From: Candidatus Melainabacteria bacterium
Lineage (GTDB): Bacteria; Cyanobacteriota; Vampirovibrionia; Obscuribacterales; Obscuribacteraceae
NCBI GenBank assembly: GCA_016716405.1
Contig: JADJWK010000001.1
Span: 992,001-1,056,000, forward strand
Reading direction: 5' to 3'
DNA: 64,000 nucleotides
A program made the translations under genes and the position numbers. The notes beneath the pieces are model-generated. The model ran no database searches and was not told the origin of the DNA. It worked only from the letters and a program-made list of their open reading frames with translations. The stretch's first letter is position 1; the number at the start of each line of letters is the position of its first letter. Shown here piece after piece: positions 7,231 to 14,899 of the stretch.

Positions 7231-8076
7231 ATGTCGAAAGAGTACAAAGTTGCGCCTCAGGATGAGGCTTTCGCCCGCTATCTCGGCCAGATTCGGCAGG
7301 AGTCCATGCTCACTCCCGAGGAGGAGCGGGCTCTCGGTCAGGCCGTGGTCAACGGAGGACCGGGCGCGCGTCGCGCCAGGGATAGACTGGTGAGCTCGCA
7401 TCTCCGGCTGGTGATCAAGATCGCCAGGAAGTTCGGGGGCACCGGCCTGCCTTTCGAGGACCTGGTCCAGGAAGGAAATGTCGGGCTGATCAATGCTGCC
7501 GAGCGTTTCGACCCCGGCAAGGGTCGGTTCGCCACCTATGCCTGGTGGTGGATCCGGCAGGCGATTCGGCAGTACGCCATCGACAACGGCCGGACGATTC
7601 GCATCCCCACCACCCGGGTTCGGGAGATCCAGAAGCTCAATGCCACCATCAAAGAGCTGTCCGCCTCCGGTGGGACGCCCACGGCCGAGCAGGTCGCGGC
7701 GTCCATGGGAGTGGACCTCGAGACGGTGCATGACCTGCTTCTCTTCTCCCGGGAACCGGTCTCTCTCAACACCAACATCGGCGATGGCGACACCGAGCTC
7801 GGCGAGCTCGTCGCCGACGTCAATGCGGTGGACCCGGAAGAGGCGGCGATTCGGGCCAACCTGGTCGAAGTCCTGAGGGGTGTTGTCGAAACCCTTCCCG
7901 AGCGAGAGAAGCACGTGCTGACGCTGCGCTTCGGTCTCGATGGGGAGGGTGAGCGAACCCTGGAGGAGGTGAGCCATGTCTACGGCGTCTCCCGGGAGCG
8001 CATTCGGCAGATCGAGGCGAAAGCTCTCGGTCGCATTCGTGACGGCTCCACCGGAGGTCGGCTGAAGTCAGCGTAG
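7231..8076 (+). CDS. RNA polymerase sigma factor, sigma-70 family (short, lacks region 1.1)
   Basis: A 281-aa sigma factor. Region 1.2 lies near DEAFARYLGQIRQ. Region 2 is very clear: RLVSSHLRLVIKIARKF, FEDLVQEGNVGLINAAERFDP, and FATYAWWWIRQAIRQYA for -10 recognition and melting. A region 3 segment around IQKLNATIKEL follows, then region 4 with the helix-turn-helix RTLEEVSHVYGVSRERIRQIEAKAL. The length and the lack of region 1.1 fit a group 2 or RpoH-like alternative factor rather than the primary sigma. The start at 7231 is chosen because AGAGGGA lies ~11 bp upstream; an in-frame extension to 7165 lacks this. No anti-sigma gene is adjacent. The regulon cannot be told from sequence. Confidence 0.9.
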   Translation: MSKEYKVAPQDEAFARYLGQIRQESMLTPEEERALGQAVVNGGPGARRARDRLVSSHLRLVIKIARKFGGTGLPFEDLVQEGNVGLINAAERFDPGKGRFATYAWWWIRQAIRQYAIDNGRTIRIPTTRVREIQKLNATIKELSASGGTPTAEQVAASMGVDLETVHDLLLFSREPVSLNTNIGDGDTELGELVADVNAVDPEEAAIRANLVEVLRGVVETLPEREKHVLTLRFGLDGEGERTLEEVSHVYGVSRERIRQIEAKALGRIRDGSTGGRLKSA

Positions 8077-8137
8077 GCGTCCAGGTCGTTTTGCATCACC
8101 GAGAGTGGTGTAACGAGCGTCGGTCCCGCAAACAAAG

Positions 8138-8197
8138 GCTGAGCCCTCGAGGCTCAGCTACCCAGAGCGCAGCCCGATAGGCTCGGGCTGCGCTTTC
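8138..8197 (+). terminator. Tandem hairpins ending the sigma-factor gene
   Basis: The first stem is GCTGAGCC/GGCTCAGC (8138-8145 with 8151-8158). The second, stronger stem is AGCGCAGCCCGA/TCGGGCTGCGCT (8166-8177 with 8183-8194), a perfect 12-bp stem with a 5-nt loop followed by TTTC. This is probably the transcription terminator of the sigma gene. Confidence 0.75.
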
Positions 8198-8239
8198 GGG
8201 GGTAGTTCACAATCTAGCTCGAAGGAAAGGAACTTGAAA

Positions 8240-8608
8240 ATGAATACGCACCCCGCAACCTGTGGATTGACTCTGCACGTCAACTCCGGACGTCTGGAGC
8301 GGCGCGGCAACTGGCAATGCACGGCGCCTCGCCTGGCTGCCGACCATGGTGTCATCGTCGATCGGTTCCTGGCTCGCTGTGTCGAGCTGGCGGACTGGTG
8401 CATGGACGAGCACCGTCGCATTCACAACGAGGACCCCGGCGAGGGTCTTCGTCTGAAGGTGACGATGCCTTCCACCTACACCGGGCAGGAGAAGGGCCGG
8501 GCCGTGGAGATGCTCAGCGAGCGTGGCTGGGACGTCATGACGGCGAATCTCCATGACTATCAGCTCGAAAAGGGCGAGCTCTGGCTCTGCCCTCATCGCT
8601 TCTCGTAA
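8240..8608 (+). CDS. Hypothetical protein, 122 aa
   Basis: A small soluble protein of unknown family starting MNTHPATCGLTLHVNSG. The start at 8240 is backed by a strong purine-rich site AAGGAAAGGA eight bases upstream. The middle contains a helix-rich segment with Cys, Trp and several His residues (CVELADWCMDEHRRIHNE), and the C-terminal part has the look of a small alpha/beta fold. There is no signal peptide or membrane helix. It stands alone between two terminators, so it is likely a monocistronic unit. No function is assigned. Confidence 0.65.
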   Translation: MNTHPATCGLTLHVNSGRLERRGNWQCTAPRLAADHGVIVDRFLARCVELADWCMDEHRRIHNEDPGEGLRLKVTMPSTYTGQEKGRAVEMLSERGWDVMTANLHDYQLEKGELWLCPHRFS

Positions 8609-8630
8609 TAGGGCGAGCATGAATCGAGAC

Positions 8631-8659
8631 GGCGCGGTCGGCCTTGTGTCGACCGCGCC
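8631..8659 (+). terminator. Hairpin after the 122-aa gene
   Basis: GGCGCGGTCG (8631-8640) pairs perfectly with CGACCGCGCC (8650-8659) around a 9-nt loop, 22 bp after the stop codon. There is no T-run directly behind it, so termination is probable but not certain. Confidence 0.5.
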
Positions 8660-8776
8660 GGAGCTATCCAGGACCGGGATGTCTTCTTGTGTCCTTCCTT
8701 CTCTCGTTCTCCCTTCTCGCTTTTTCTCTTCTCGCCCCGGTAATACGATAAGATATAATAAAGTGTTCGATCATGC

Positions 8777-8804
8777 GAGGGCACCAGAAATGGTGCCCTC
8801 TTTT
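8777..8804 (+). terminator. Rho-independent terminator in a convergent gap
   Basis: GAGGGCACCA and TGGTGCCCTC form a perfect 10-bp stem around a GAAA tetraloop, followed by TTTT. It lies between a forward gene and the convergent reverse operon ending at 8822, and may stop transcripts from the left. Confidence 0.8.
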
Positions 8805-8821
8805 GCCGGTGGGCTGCTCCC

Positions 8822-9214
8822 CTACCTGCGTCCGACCAGCCTCTTGGTGACCGGGTGAGCGAGAATGGTGATGTTCACCAGGAAGAGCAGAAAGTTGACG
8901 GAGAGCAGGGCGATCAGCGCGCTGGGACGATAGATCGCCAGTTGCAGAGCCATGATCGGGACCACCGTAATGAGCATCGCCTTGAGCAGGTCGAACTCGT
9001 TGGCGGTTCCGCTTCGGCGCAGGCCCGGAATCCGGTCGAGAAAGTCGTAGAGTCCGGAGAAGGCACCGAAAAAGACGTTCTTGCTGCGCACAGGCGCGAG
9101 CGTCGAGGCGGTCTTGAAGAGGCTCTTGTTGCTCAGATAGCGTAGCCACATTGTGGCGGCGAGGAGTCCGAGCTGGGCCAGCAACAAGATGCCGGCCAGG
9201 AGAGTGAGGGACAT
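8822..9214 (-). CDS. Small membrane protein, 130 aa
   Basis: The hypothetical protein has an N-terminal hydrophobic helix (about 3-25). A basic, aromatic soluble stretch (LRYLSNKSLFK to IPGLRRSG) follows, and then two closely spaced helices near residues 76-94 and 98-120. The C-terminus is basic (KRLVGRR). It begins 29 bp after the stop of the DMT transporter gene and probably forms an operon with it and with the NAD-kinase gene upstream. No family is recognised. Confidence 0.65.
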   Translation of the reverse strand: MSLTLLAGILLLAQLGLLAATMWLRYLSNKSLFKTASTLAPVRSKNVFFGAFSGLYDFLDRIPGLRRSGTANEFDLLKAMLITVVPIMALQLAIYRPSALIALLSVNFLLFLVNITILAHPVTKRLVGRR

Positions 9215-9243
9215 GCTGGTTTTCCTGTTTTGGAGAGATGCGT

Positions 9244-10332
9244 TCAGTGCTCGTGACGGTGGTGCAGGTCAGGAAAGTGCGGATGCGAGTGCACCATGGG
9301 CTCATGAGCGTGAAGGTGGCTGTGGGGCTCGCCAGGCGGATCGCCTGCCGAGTGCTCGTGCTGATGGTGATCGTCGTGCCTGTGCTCGTGCTCGTGCACG
9401 AGGAGCTTGTGCTCGTGCTCGTGGTCGTGCTTCTCGGTGATATGCATGTAGACGCCCAGCGCCATCAGGCAGGCGGCGCCGACGAGAGTGAGGCTCAGAG
9501 GCTCCGAGAAGATGATCACCGAGACCGCCGCTCCAACAAATGGAGCAGTGGAGAAATAGGCGCTGGTTCTGGCGGTGCCCAGATGGCGAAGAGCCAGGAC
9601 GAAGAGAGCCAGGCTCACACCGTAGCCCAGGAAGCCGACAAGCATCGCCGAGGCGATGGTCATTGGCGGCGGGGTCGCCGGTGACAGGAAGAGAAGCGCC
9701 ACGGCGAGATTGATGGCTCCGGCGAAAAGCCCCTTGATGAGCGCGATCTGGACAGCGTCGGCCTGGGAAATCTGGCGGGTGAGATTATTGTCCACCGCCC
9801 AGCCCAGGCAGGCCAGAACAATGAGCAGGGAGCCCCAGGATAGGGCGAATCCGCTCTGCCCGCTGGTGGTGAGGATGACACTGCCGGCGGTGATCGCGAT
9901 CATGCCTGCCACCACCCGCCGATCGCAGTTTTCCTTGAACACCATCCAGGCAATCACGGCAGTGAGAACTCCCTCGAGATTGAGCAGGAGTGAGGCTCCG
10001 GCTGCCGATGTCATTGAGAGTCCGAGCATCAGGCAAGCAGGGGCGACCATTCCGCCTGCTACCACGGCTCCCGCCAGATAAGGCAGCTCCTCTTTCTTGA
10101 GGGGACGGCTCCGCTCGGGAGTCTTGAGGCGCCGGACGAGCCACCAGGCTGAGAGTCCGACGCCGGAGCCGAGATAGAGAAGACCGGCCAGAAGAACCGG
10201 CTGGATTGGTCCTTCTCCGGCTTCGGAGCCTACGAAAAGCTTGGCTAGAGGCGTGCTCAGCCCGAAGAGCAGAGCTGCTGCAAGACCGAGGAGCACGCCT
10301 CTGGAGACTGTGCGGGGGTCAAAAGTTTGCAT
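9244..10332 (-). CDS. DMT/EamA-family transporter with histidine-rich C-terminal tail
   Basis: A 362-aa protein with about ten hydrophobic helices and the internal duplication typical of the drug/metabolite transporter superfamily (two EamA halves, roughly 10-150 and 165-300). After the last helix (VGAACLMALGVYMHI) comes a ~60-residue cytosolic or periplasmic tail in which about one residue in three is His, in patterns such as HDHEHEHK, HEHEHRHDDHHQHEH and HSHLHAHEP. Such tails bind transition metals, so a role in exporting or being regulated by Zn, Ni or Co is possible (inference). EamA members otherwise export amino acids or metabolites. The gene lies 37 bp after the NAD-kinase gene in the same orientation. 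Confidence 0.85.
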   Translation of the reverse strand: MQTFDPRTVSRGVLLGLAAALLFGLSTPLAKLFVGSEAGEGPIQPVLLAGLLYLGSGVGLSAWWLVRRLKTPERSRPLKKEELPYLAGAVVAGGMVAPACLMLGLSMTSAAGASLLLNLEGVLTAVIAWMVFKENCDRRVVAGMIAITAGSVILTTSGQSGFALSWGSLLIVLACLGWAVDNNLTRQISQADAVQIALIKGLFAGAINLAVALLFLSPATPPPMTIASAMLVGFLGYGVSLALFVLALRHLGTARTSAYFSTAPFVGAAVSVIIFSEPLSLTLVGAACLMALGVYMHITEKHDHEHEHKLLVHEHEHRHDDHHQHEHSAGDPPGEPHSHLHAHEPMVHSHPHFPDLHHRHEH

Positions 10333-10369
10333 TTTCGCCTCCCGATAATGTCGTTGTTATTTTAGCGCC

Positions 10370-11311
10370 TCAGCCGGCCGTTTCTCCGTAGCGGCTGTGG
10401 CAGCGTGGATTTATAAACGCGTTGAGAGCCGGGGCTTTGCTGTCCACGGTGAGGACGGCTCCCCGGGGGAAGTCGTAGCTGATGTGGGCGCCGTCCAGAT
10501 AGAGCGCGCCATGGACCATCTCGGAGACTACCGAGACGACGGACCCGGCCTTGAGGTAACCCCTGAGAAGGTCACCGTCGCTTCCCGGCGGCCGGAAAGG
10601 TGCCAGGGTGGCGAAGGCGATCTTTCGGGAAGTGATGTCCAGCAGCACTCCGCCTGCGGACTGGTTGAAGCCGGAGGTGCCTGCAGCCGGGGCGACGATC
10701 AAACCGGAGCATTTCCTCTCCCTGGTGAGGTCGCCGATGGTCAGTTTGTAGCGCGTGGTGCCGGCGGGGCATTTGTGGCTCACGAAGACCTCGTTGAGCA
10801 CGGGCACCGGAAGCGTCTCGCCGTCGAGGATCAGGCGCAGGCGGTTGAGGGGGTAGAACTTGATCGAGCCAGTGAGAATGCCGTCCAGGGTCTTCTCGAA
10901 ACCGGCGCGGTCGGTGAGGCAGTAATGCCCGTGACTGGAGCCCGGAGCCGAATTGACGCCCAGAACCGGAATCTTGCTCCGGATCGAATGGGAGGCGTCC
11001 AGGAAGGTCCCGTCACCACCAATGGTGATAACCATGTCCTCCTCGACTTTGAAGCTTTCTCCGGGGGCACGCTCGATGCAGCGGCAGATGATGCCCCTGT
11101 CGGTGAGGACGTTCACGACGTGCTCGAGGGTAAGTCGGTGTTCCCGGTCGGAGGCGATGATCCTCTCGCGATCCGGGCTCTCTGAGTCAAGGAGCTGCTT
11201 GAGCCTCTGATCGTCTGAAGCCTCCACCATCTCTTTCATGGTCTGCTTCACGATCACCAGTACTCGGGCAGGAGAAAAACCAGCTCCGCTGGAGCTCTTT
11301 CGCTTGGTCAT
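10370..11311 (-). CDS. nadK: NAD(+) kinase
   Basis: A 313-aa protein of the diacylglycerol/NAD kinase fold. The nucleotide-binding signature GGDGT is at residues 98-102. It is followed by the expected LGVNSAPGSSHGHY stretch, the VLNEVFV element with the conserved Asn-Glu pair, and the C-terminal beta-rich region around SGFNQSAGG. It phosphorylates NAD to NADP in the cytoplasm. The sequence resembles the divergent group with mitochondrial NADK2-like features more than the E. coli type, because of insertions near residues 40-60. The ATG at 11311 fits the family length; an upstream in-frame ATG at 11353 adds 14 residues. It is first in a probable operon with the DMT transporter. Confidence 0.88.
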   Translation of the reverse strand: MTKRKSSSGAGFSPARVLVIVKQTMKEMVEASDDQRLKQLLDSESPDRERIIASDREHRLTLEHVVNVLTDRGIICRCIERAPGESFKVEEDMVITIGGDGTFLDASHSIRSKIPVLGVNSAPGSSHGHYCLTDRAGFEKTLDGILTGSIKFYPLNRLRLILDGETLPVPVLNEVFVSHKCPAGTTRYKLTIGDLTRERKCSGLIVAPAAGTSGFNQSAGGVLLDITSRKIAFATLAPFRPPGSDGDLLRGYLKAGSVVSVVSEMVHGALYLDGAHISYDFPRGAVLTVDSKAPALNAFINPRCHSRYGETAG

Positions 11312-12031
11312 AAGTGTCTTCCTGTTAACAGTTGACGCTGTCACGGCAAGCAAAAACGCCTCCTCGGCAAGGAAGCGTCGTTCAGTTCAGTAGGATGGTC
11401 GGTTCTCTGGGGGTGCTTGCCGGAAAGTCAGATGGATAGAAGTACCCTCGACGGTACGCGGTCGCAAGGTAAAGGGGCAAGGCCTGTTGCGAGTTTAATA
11501 AGCATGTCGGATGGATTCGAGACTCGAAAACCTGAAAATTCGTTTTTATTAGCTAGATCTATCAGATTAAACTGCTAGCGTAAGTAGCGCAATCATACAG
11601 AGTCAGCCTGGCGCCAATGGTTGCGCTAGGTCAGCGATTCGACATGAGCGCCGAAGACCCTGGCTCGACAAGCTTTCTGCTGTTTCTGACCGGTGTCTCC
11701 CTGCCTGTCCTGGCAGTATTAGCTTAAAAAGGGCTACTCGGGATCCCTTGTTAGAGCCAAACAGGCTCTGGTATCTATGAGTTGTCAATAGCTCCTCTCC
11801 TTGAAAGAGAAACAACCATCGGAAAGAAGAGCTGATCTCTTAACAGGCTGATTGAAAGCAGGCTCACGGGCTGCTCAAGATCATGTTGCCGACGCGCAGA
11901 AACTCCGGAGACTCTCTGTACGAGCTCGTCTCCGGATTAGCTTCGCGCCTGCGGCAGGCCATCACCATCTCCGTGTCGAGTCTGGCGTCGCCAATGGCCC
12001 CGGACGAATTCTTAGCAAAGGAAACCAAGTT
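11312..12031. other. Divergent intergenic region, ~720 bp
   Basis: The region between the divergent NAD-kinase and PLD-like genes has lower GC content in its middle. An in-frame extension of the PLD-like gene reaches back to 11852 but lacks a ribosome binding site and family-like sequence. A 70-codon reverse frame at 11603-11815 is not convincing. No RNA gene or repeat was recognised. Confidence 0.45.
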
Positions 12032-13885
12032 ATGAACAATCTGAGAGCTGTGGCGTTGTCCAACAACGCGGCCGCCGTACTCGTCTGGGTATGGGACGGC
12101 ATGATTCCCGACTGCCTGGGCTTCAGTATCGACCAGATCGACAAGAAGACCGGGGAGCGCAAGACGCTGAACTCGCGTGTGGTTCGCTTCGAAGGCGAGG
12201 AGAAGACCGACGGTCTCTCCACCCTCGACGTGCATCCCATCCAGGGCTGCAAGTGGACCGACGGCACCGCCAGGGAAGGCGGCACCTATCAGTGGGAGAT
12301 CTTCCCGATGATCGGCACGCCGGGCAATCTGAAGCGGGGCGAAGGGGTCCTCACCAACGAGGTCACCCTCGGCGTCGACTACGGGCCTTTCATCAAGGCC
12401 TGCTTCAACCGCGGGCACCTGGTCTCCACCCAGGCTCTCGCCAACCTGTTGCCGAAGCTGGCCGACGGCAGCCCGGACCCGGAAGCCCTGGTGAAAGCCA
12501 TGGAAGATCCGGACAGCCCCATCGCCAGGTGGCTCGGCGCCAGCCTGCCTGAGTTCGTGAAGCTTCCCTTCGAGGAGGCGAGGAAGATCGGCGGGCACGT
12601 CTACTCGCTGTTCTACGAGCTCTCGACGCCGGCCTTCGTCGAGTACCTGCGCCAGAACGAAGACCTCTGGAGCATGGTGCTCGGCAACTCGGGGGACGAC
12701 GACGAGCGGAATGCTCCGGCTCGCAAGGCGTTCCACGATGACGGCGCCGACATCACCGATCGCTGGGTGCCGAAGCCCGGCATCGCCCACAACAAGTCCT
12801 CGGTGGTGACCGACAGGGACGGCAAGCCGGTGAAGTGGATGCTCCAGAGCGTCAACCCGACGCCGACGGGCTTCTACACCCAGGCCAACCATGCCCTGAT
12901 GATCGACTCCCCGGAGCTGGCTCAAGTGGGCATGGAGTACTGGAGCCGTACCCGCGAGGACTGCGCAGCCGACCCGATCCAGAGCGAAGCGTACCGTGCC
13001 GCCAATGCCAGGGTGATGGAACCCGTGACCCTCGGCGACGGCACTCAGATCCAGGCTCTCTTCTCGCCCTCCACGAAGGAGCGGACGAAGCCGAAGACTC
13101 CTGAGGACGGTCGCACTTTCCCGCTCCTGGACATGGCGGTGAGCACGGCGAAGGTCAAGGAGGTGCTGCTCGGGGCTAAGCAGGGCATCTATTTCGTCGC
13201 CTTCTACCCGGGCTTTCCGAGCTTCCTGGATGTGGTCACCTGGATGCAGTACAAGCGTCCGGAGCTTCCGATCCGCGGTATCGTCAGCAGCCCGCAAGCG
13301 CTGCCGCGCCCGCGCCGGAAGAAGACGAGCCCGACCAGGGGCATTCTCGACATGGGTGGTACCTTCGGTGCAACGGAAGAGACCGGTCTCGGTCTCACCC
13401 TGCCTGCCGGCGCCATTCCCGGGATGCTTCAGGTGGCGGCCTACCAGCCGCGCAAAAAGGCTCCGACCATCATCGCAGCCGGCGCTCTCGAGGCTGGCTG
13501 GCAGGACTGGCACAAGGAGTTGCTCAAGCTCCCGGATGCTCACGCCATCACGCACTCGAAGGTGATCGTCGTCGATCCTTTCGGTGATGACCCGTGGGTT
13601 CTGGGCGCGGCCAGCGACAACCTGGGCCTGAAAGCCGCTGTCAGCAACGACGAGACGACGCTCGCCATCCGGGGCAACCGGGCACTGGCAATCGGCTACT
13701 TCGTGCACTGCATGGACGTGTACAACCACTTCATCTTCCGTCACCTGGTCGCCAGCGGCAAGGCGACGTTCAAGGGAGTGCTGGCCAGCGATACCAGCTG
13801 GCAGAAGAAGTACCTGTCCGGTGGTCGCCGCAAAGAGTACGAGTCCATGATCACCGGCTCCGGCCTGGTGCAGCCCGCGTGCTGA
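12032..13885 (+). CDS. Phospholipase D-fold protein with two HxK motifs
   Basis: A 617-aa protein. The N-terminal ~130 residues are beta-rich and resemble a carbohydrate- or lipid-binding-like module of unknown family. The rest carries two HxK motifs of the phospholipase D superfamily: HNKSSVVTD (His253, Lys255) and HSKVIVVD (His508, Lys510, Asp515), each followed by the usual small-residue strand (SVNPT and AASDN). Members hydrolyse or transfer phosphodiesters in lipids or nucleic acids through a His-phospho intermediate. The first motif has one extra residue before its Asp. No signal peptide is seen. The start at 12032 is chosen for AAAGGA just upstream. It appears to be monocistronic, with a strong terminator. 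The substrate is unknown. Confidence 0.8.
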   Translation: MNNLRAVALSNNAAAVLVWVWDGMIPDCLGFSIDQIDKKTGERKTLNSRVVRFEGEEKTDGLSTLDVHPIQGCKWTDGTAREGGTYQWEIFPMIGTPGNLKRGEGVLTNEVTLGVDYGPFIKACFNRGHLVSTQALANLLPKLADGSPDPEALVKAMEDPDSPIARWLGASLPEFVKLPFEEARKIGGHVYSLFYELSTPAFVEYLRQNEDLWSMVLGNSGDDDERNAPARKAFHDDGADITDRWVPKPGIAHNKSSVVTDRDGKPVKWMLQSVNPTPTGFYTQANHALMIDSPELAQVGMEYWSRTREDCAADPIQSEAYRAANARVMEPVTLGDGTQIQALFSPSTKERTKPKTPEDGRTFPLLDMAVSTAKVKEVLLGAKQGIYFVAFYPGFPSFLDVVTWMQYKRPELPIRGIVSSPQALPRPRRKKTSPTRGILDMGGTFGATEETGLGLTLPAGAIPGMLQVAAYQPRKKAPTIIAAGALEAGWQDWHKELLKLPDAHAITHSKVIVVDPFGDDPWVLGAASDNLGLKAAVSNDETTLAIRGNRALAIGYFVHCMDVYNHFIFRHLVASGKATFKGVLASDTSWQKKYLSGGRRKEYESMITGSGLVQPAC

Positions 13886-13920
13886 GCGAGGACTGCTGAC
13901 TTTCGGGTTGGCAGGTCTTG

Positions 13921-13979
13921 AACGCATCGGTTCCGGTCGCCACTACATGTGGTGACCGGTCCGGTGCGTTCGTTTTTTA
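13921..13979 (+). terminator. Strong terminator of the PLD-like gene
   Basis: A long hairpin: the outer arms AACGCATCGG/CCGGTGCGTT enclose CCGGTCGCCAC/GTGGTGACCGG with a 5-nt apical loop, and TTTTTT follows. Only wobble pairs interrupt the stem. Confidence 0.88.
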
Positions 13980-14269
13980 TCCGTTGTTATTAAAAGATAT
14001 AGTATCTCACTGGAGGATTTGTTGAAGTATCATCTGGTTCGGTGGTTATGCTTGCCAGTCCGCAGAGGCATCTTTCGCTTCAATATACCTGTGCGGTCAA
14101 ATCTTTTTCGAAAAACTTGACCATATAGGCATATTTGCTTCGAGTGGCAGGATCTTTTGCCTTGCCGTCACGCGGCAGGCCGGAAACAGATCGGTTGAGT
14201 CGGGAGTCCTCCTAAATATTGCCCGGAGCCGGTGAGGTCAGGGAGGAGGTTCGACGGAGCGGAATGGTG
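13980..14269 (-). other. Gap with a start-less protein-like frame
   Basis: On the reverse strand, about 14091-14213 encode a protein-like stretch (RLNRSVSGLPRDGKAKDPAT... ending FFEKDLTAQVY) with an ideal AGGAGG Shine-Dalgarno just upstream (~14212-14217), but there is no ATG, GTG or TTG at a normal distance. It may be a tiny gene with a lost start codon or a chance frame. Nothing else is recognised here. Confidence 0.3.
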
Positions 14270-14503
14270 TCAGATGCTGTGGATCCCGGTTGGGGCAAGT
14301 TCGGCTTTTTCGAGGAATCTCAGGATCGGCTCTTGCTGGTCCGGCAAGAGTATCTCGAGAGCCATTCCGCAAACCGAGCCGGTCAGATCGGCCGGAGTCG
14401 GTGTAGTCCTGACGCTGAAGCCGCTTTGCTTCTCGCCTTTCAGTCTGCTTTCAGCTTTCAAGAGCTGGTGGAGGCTTTCGTAGGTAAGGAGAATGCGTGT
14501 CAT
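14270..14503 (-). CDS. DUF3343 (putative Se/S carrier-like) protein
   Basis: A 77-aa protein beginning MTRILLTYESLHQLLKAE. It has the family layout: beta strand, helix with a conserved Glu, a short linker, then TTPTP and a Gly/Cys-containing segment (GSVCGMALEI), where DUF3343 proteins usually carry PTPR-x-S-x-CG. The Pfam family is described as putative selenium/sulfur carrier-like and often occurs near cysteine desulfurases. Here a desulfurase-like gene lies ~2.8 kb away. The ATG at 14503 matches the family start; a longer in-frame extension to 14626 is not family-like. The fit is partial, since the motif is diverged. Confidence 0.6.
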   Translation of the reverse strand: MTRILLTYESLHQLLKAESRLKGEKQSGFSVRTTPTPADLTGSVCGMALEILLPDQQEPILRFLEKAELAPTGIHSI

Positions 14504-14680
14504 GGTGGCAGCCCTTGGTTTCGGATTGCGCCAAGATAGCATGTCATGGGTTATCGGTGTTATCAGACGTGGAAAGTTAGATCCAGGTAAAAAAATCGAG
14601 AAAGCTCGGCAGTTCGCCTGAAACACGCTTCCATGCTTAATTACACGGTGTTATACTGCTAGGTAGAAAGAGAGGTCGCG

Positions 14681-14899
14681 ATGCAATACTTCCTATGTCC
14701 CAGATGCAACTTCAGAATGCCGGCCAAGAAGCGGTTGTGTCAGACTTGCGGGTATAAGATCCCGGCCGCCGATAACAGCACCGAAGACCTCTCCACCAGC
14801 CGGACTGTCAAGAAAGCCACTTTCTGGTCGCGTTTCATGGGCGGTTCCGAGCCGAAGCCAGCCGAGTCGAGCGGGCAGGAAAAGCCGGCGCTCGGCTAG
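14681..14899 (+). CDS. Small zinc-ribbon protein, 72 aa
   Basis: It begins MQYFLCPRCNFRMPAKKRLCQTCGYKIP, with two Cys-x-x-Cys knuckles 11 residues apart, a typical zinc ribbon. A hydrophilic, Ser/Glu/Lys-rich tail without predicted structure follows. A good ribosome binding site (AGAGAGG) precedes the ATG. The stop codon overlaps the convergent lytic transglycosylase gene by four bases. It probably mediates protein or nucleic-acid contacts; no specific function is assigned. Confidence 0.7.
   Translation: MQYFLCPRCNFRMPAKKRLCQTCGYKIPAADNSTEDLSTSRTVKKATFWSRFMGGSEPKPAESSGQEKPALG

Noticed and set aside
11603..11815. 70-codon reverse frame in the nadK/PLD gap
   Set aside because: No start signal and no recognisable sequence.
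11864..13927. 687-codon reverse frame over the PLD-like gene
   Set aside because: It is longer than the forward gene but lacks motifs and extends into the terminator; the forward frame has HxK motifs and a ribosome binding site.
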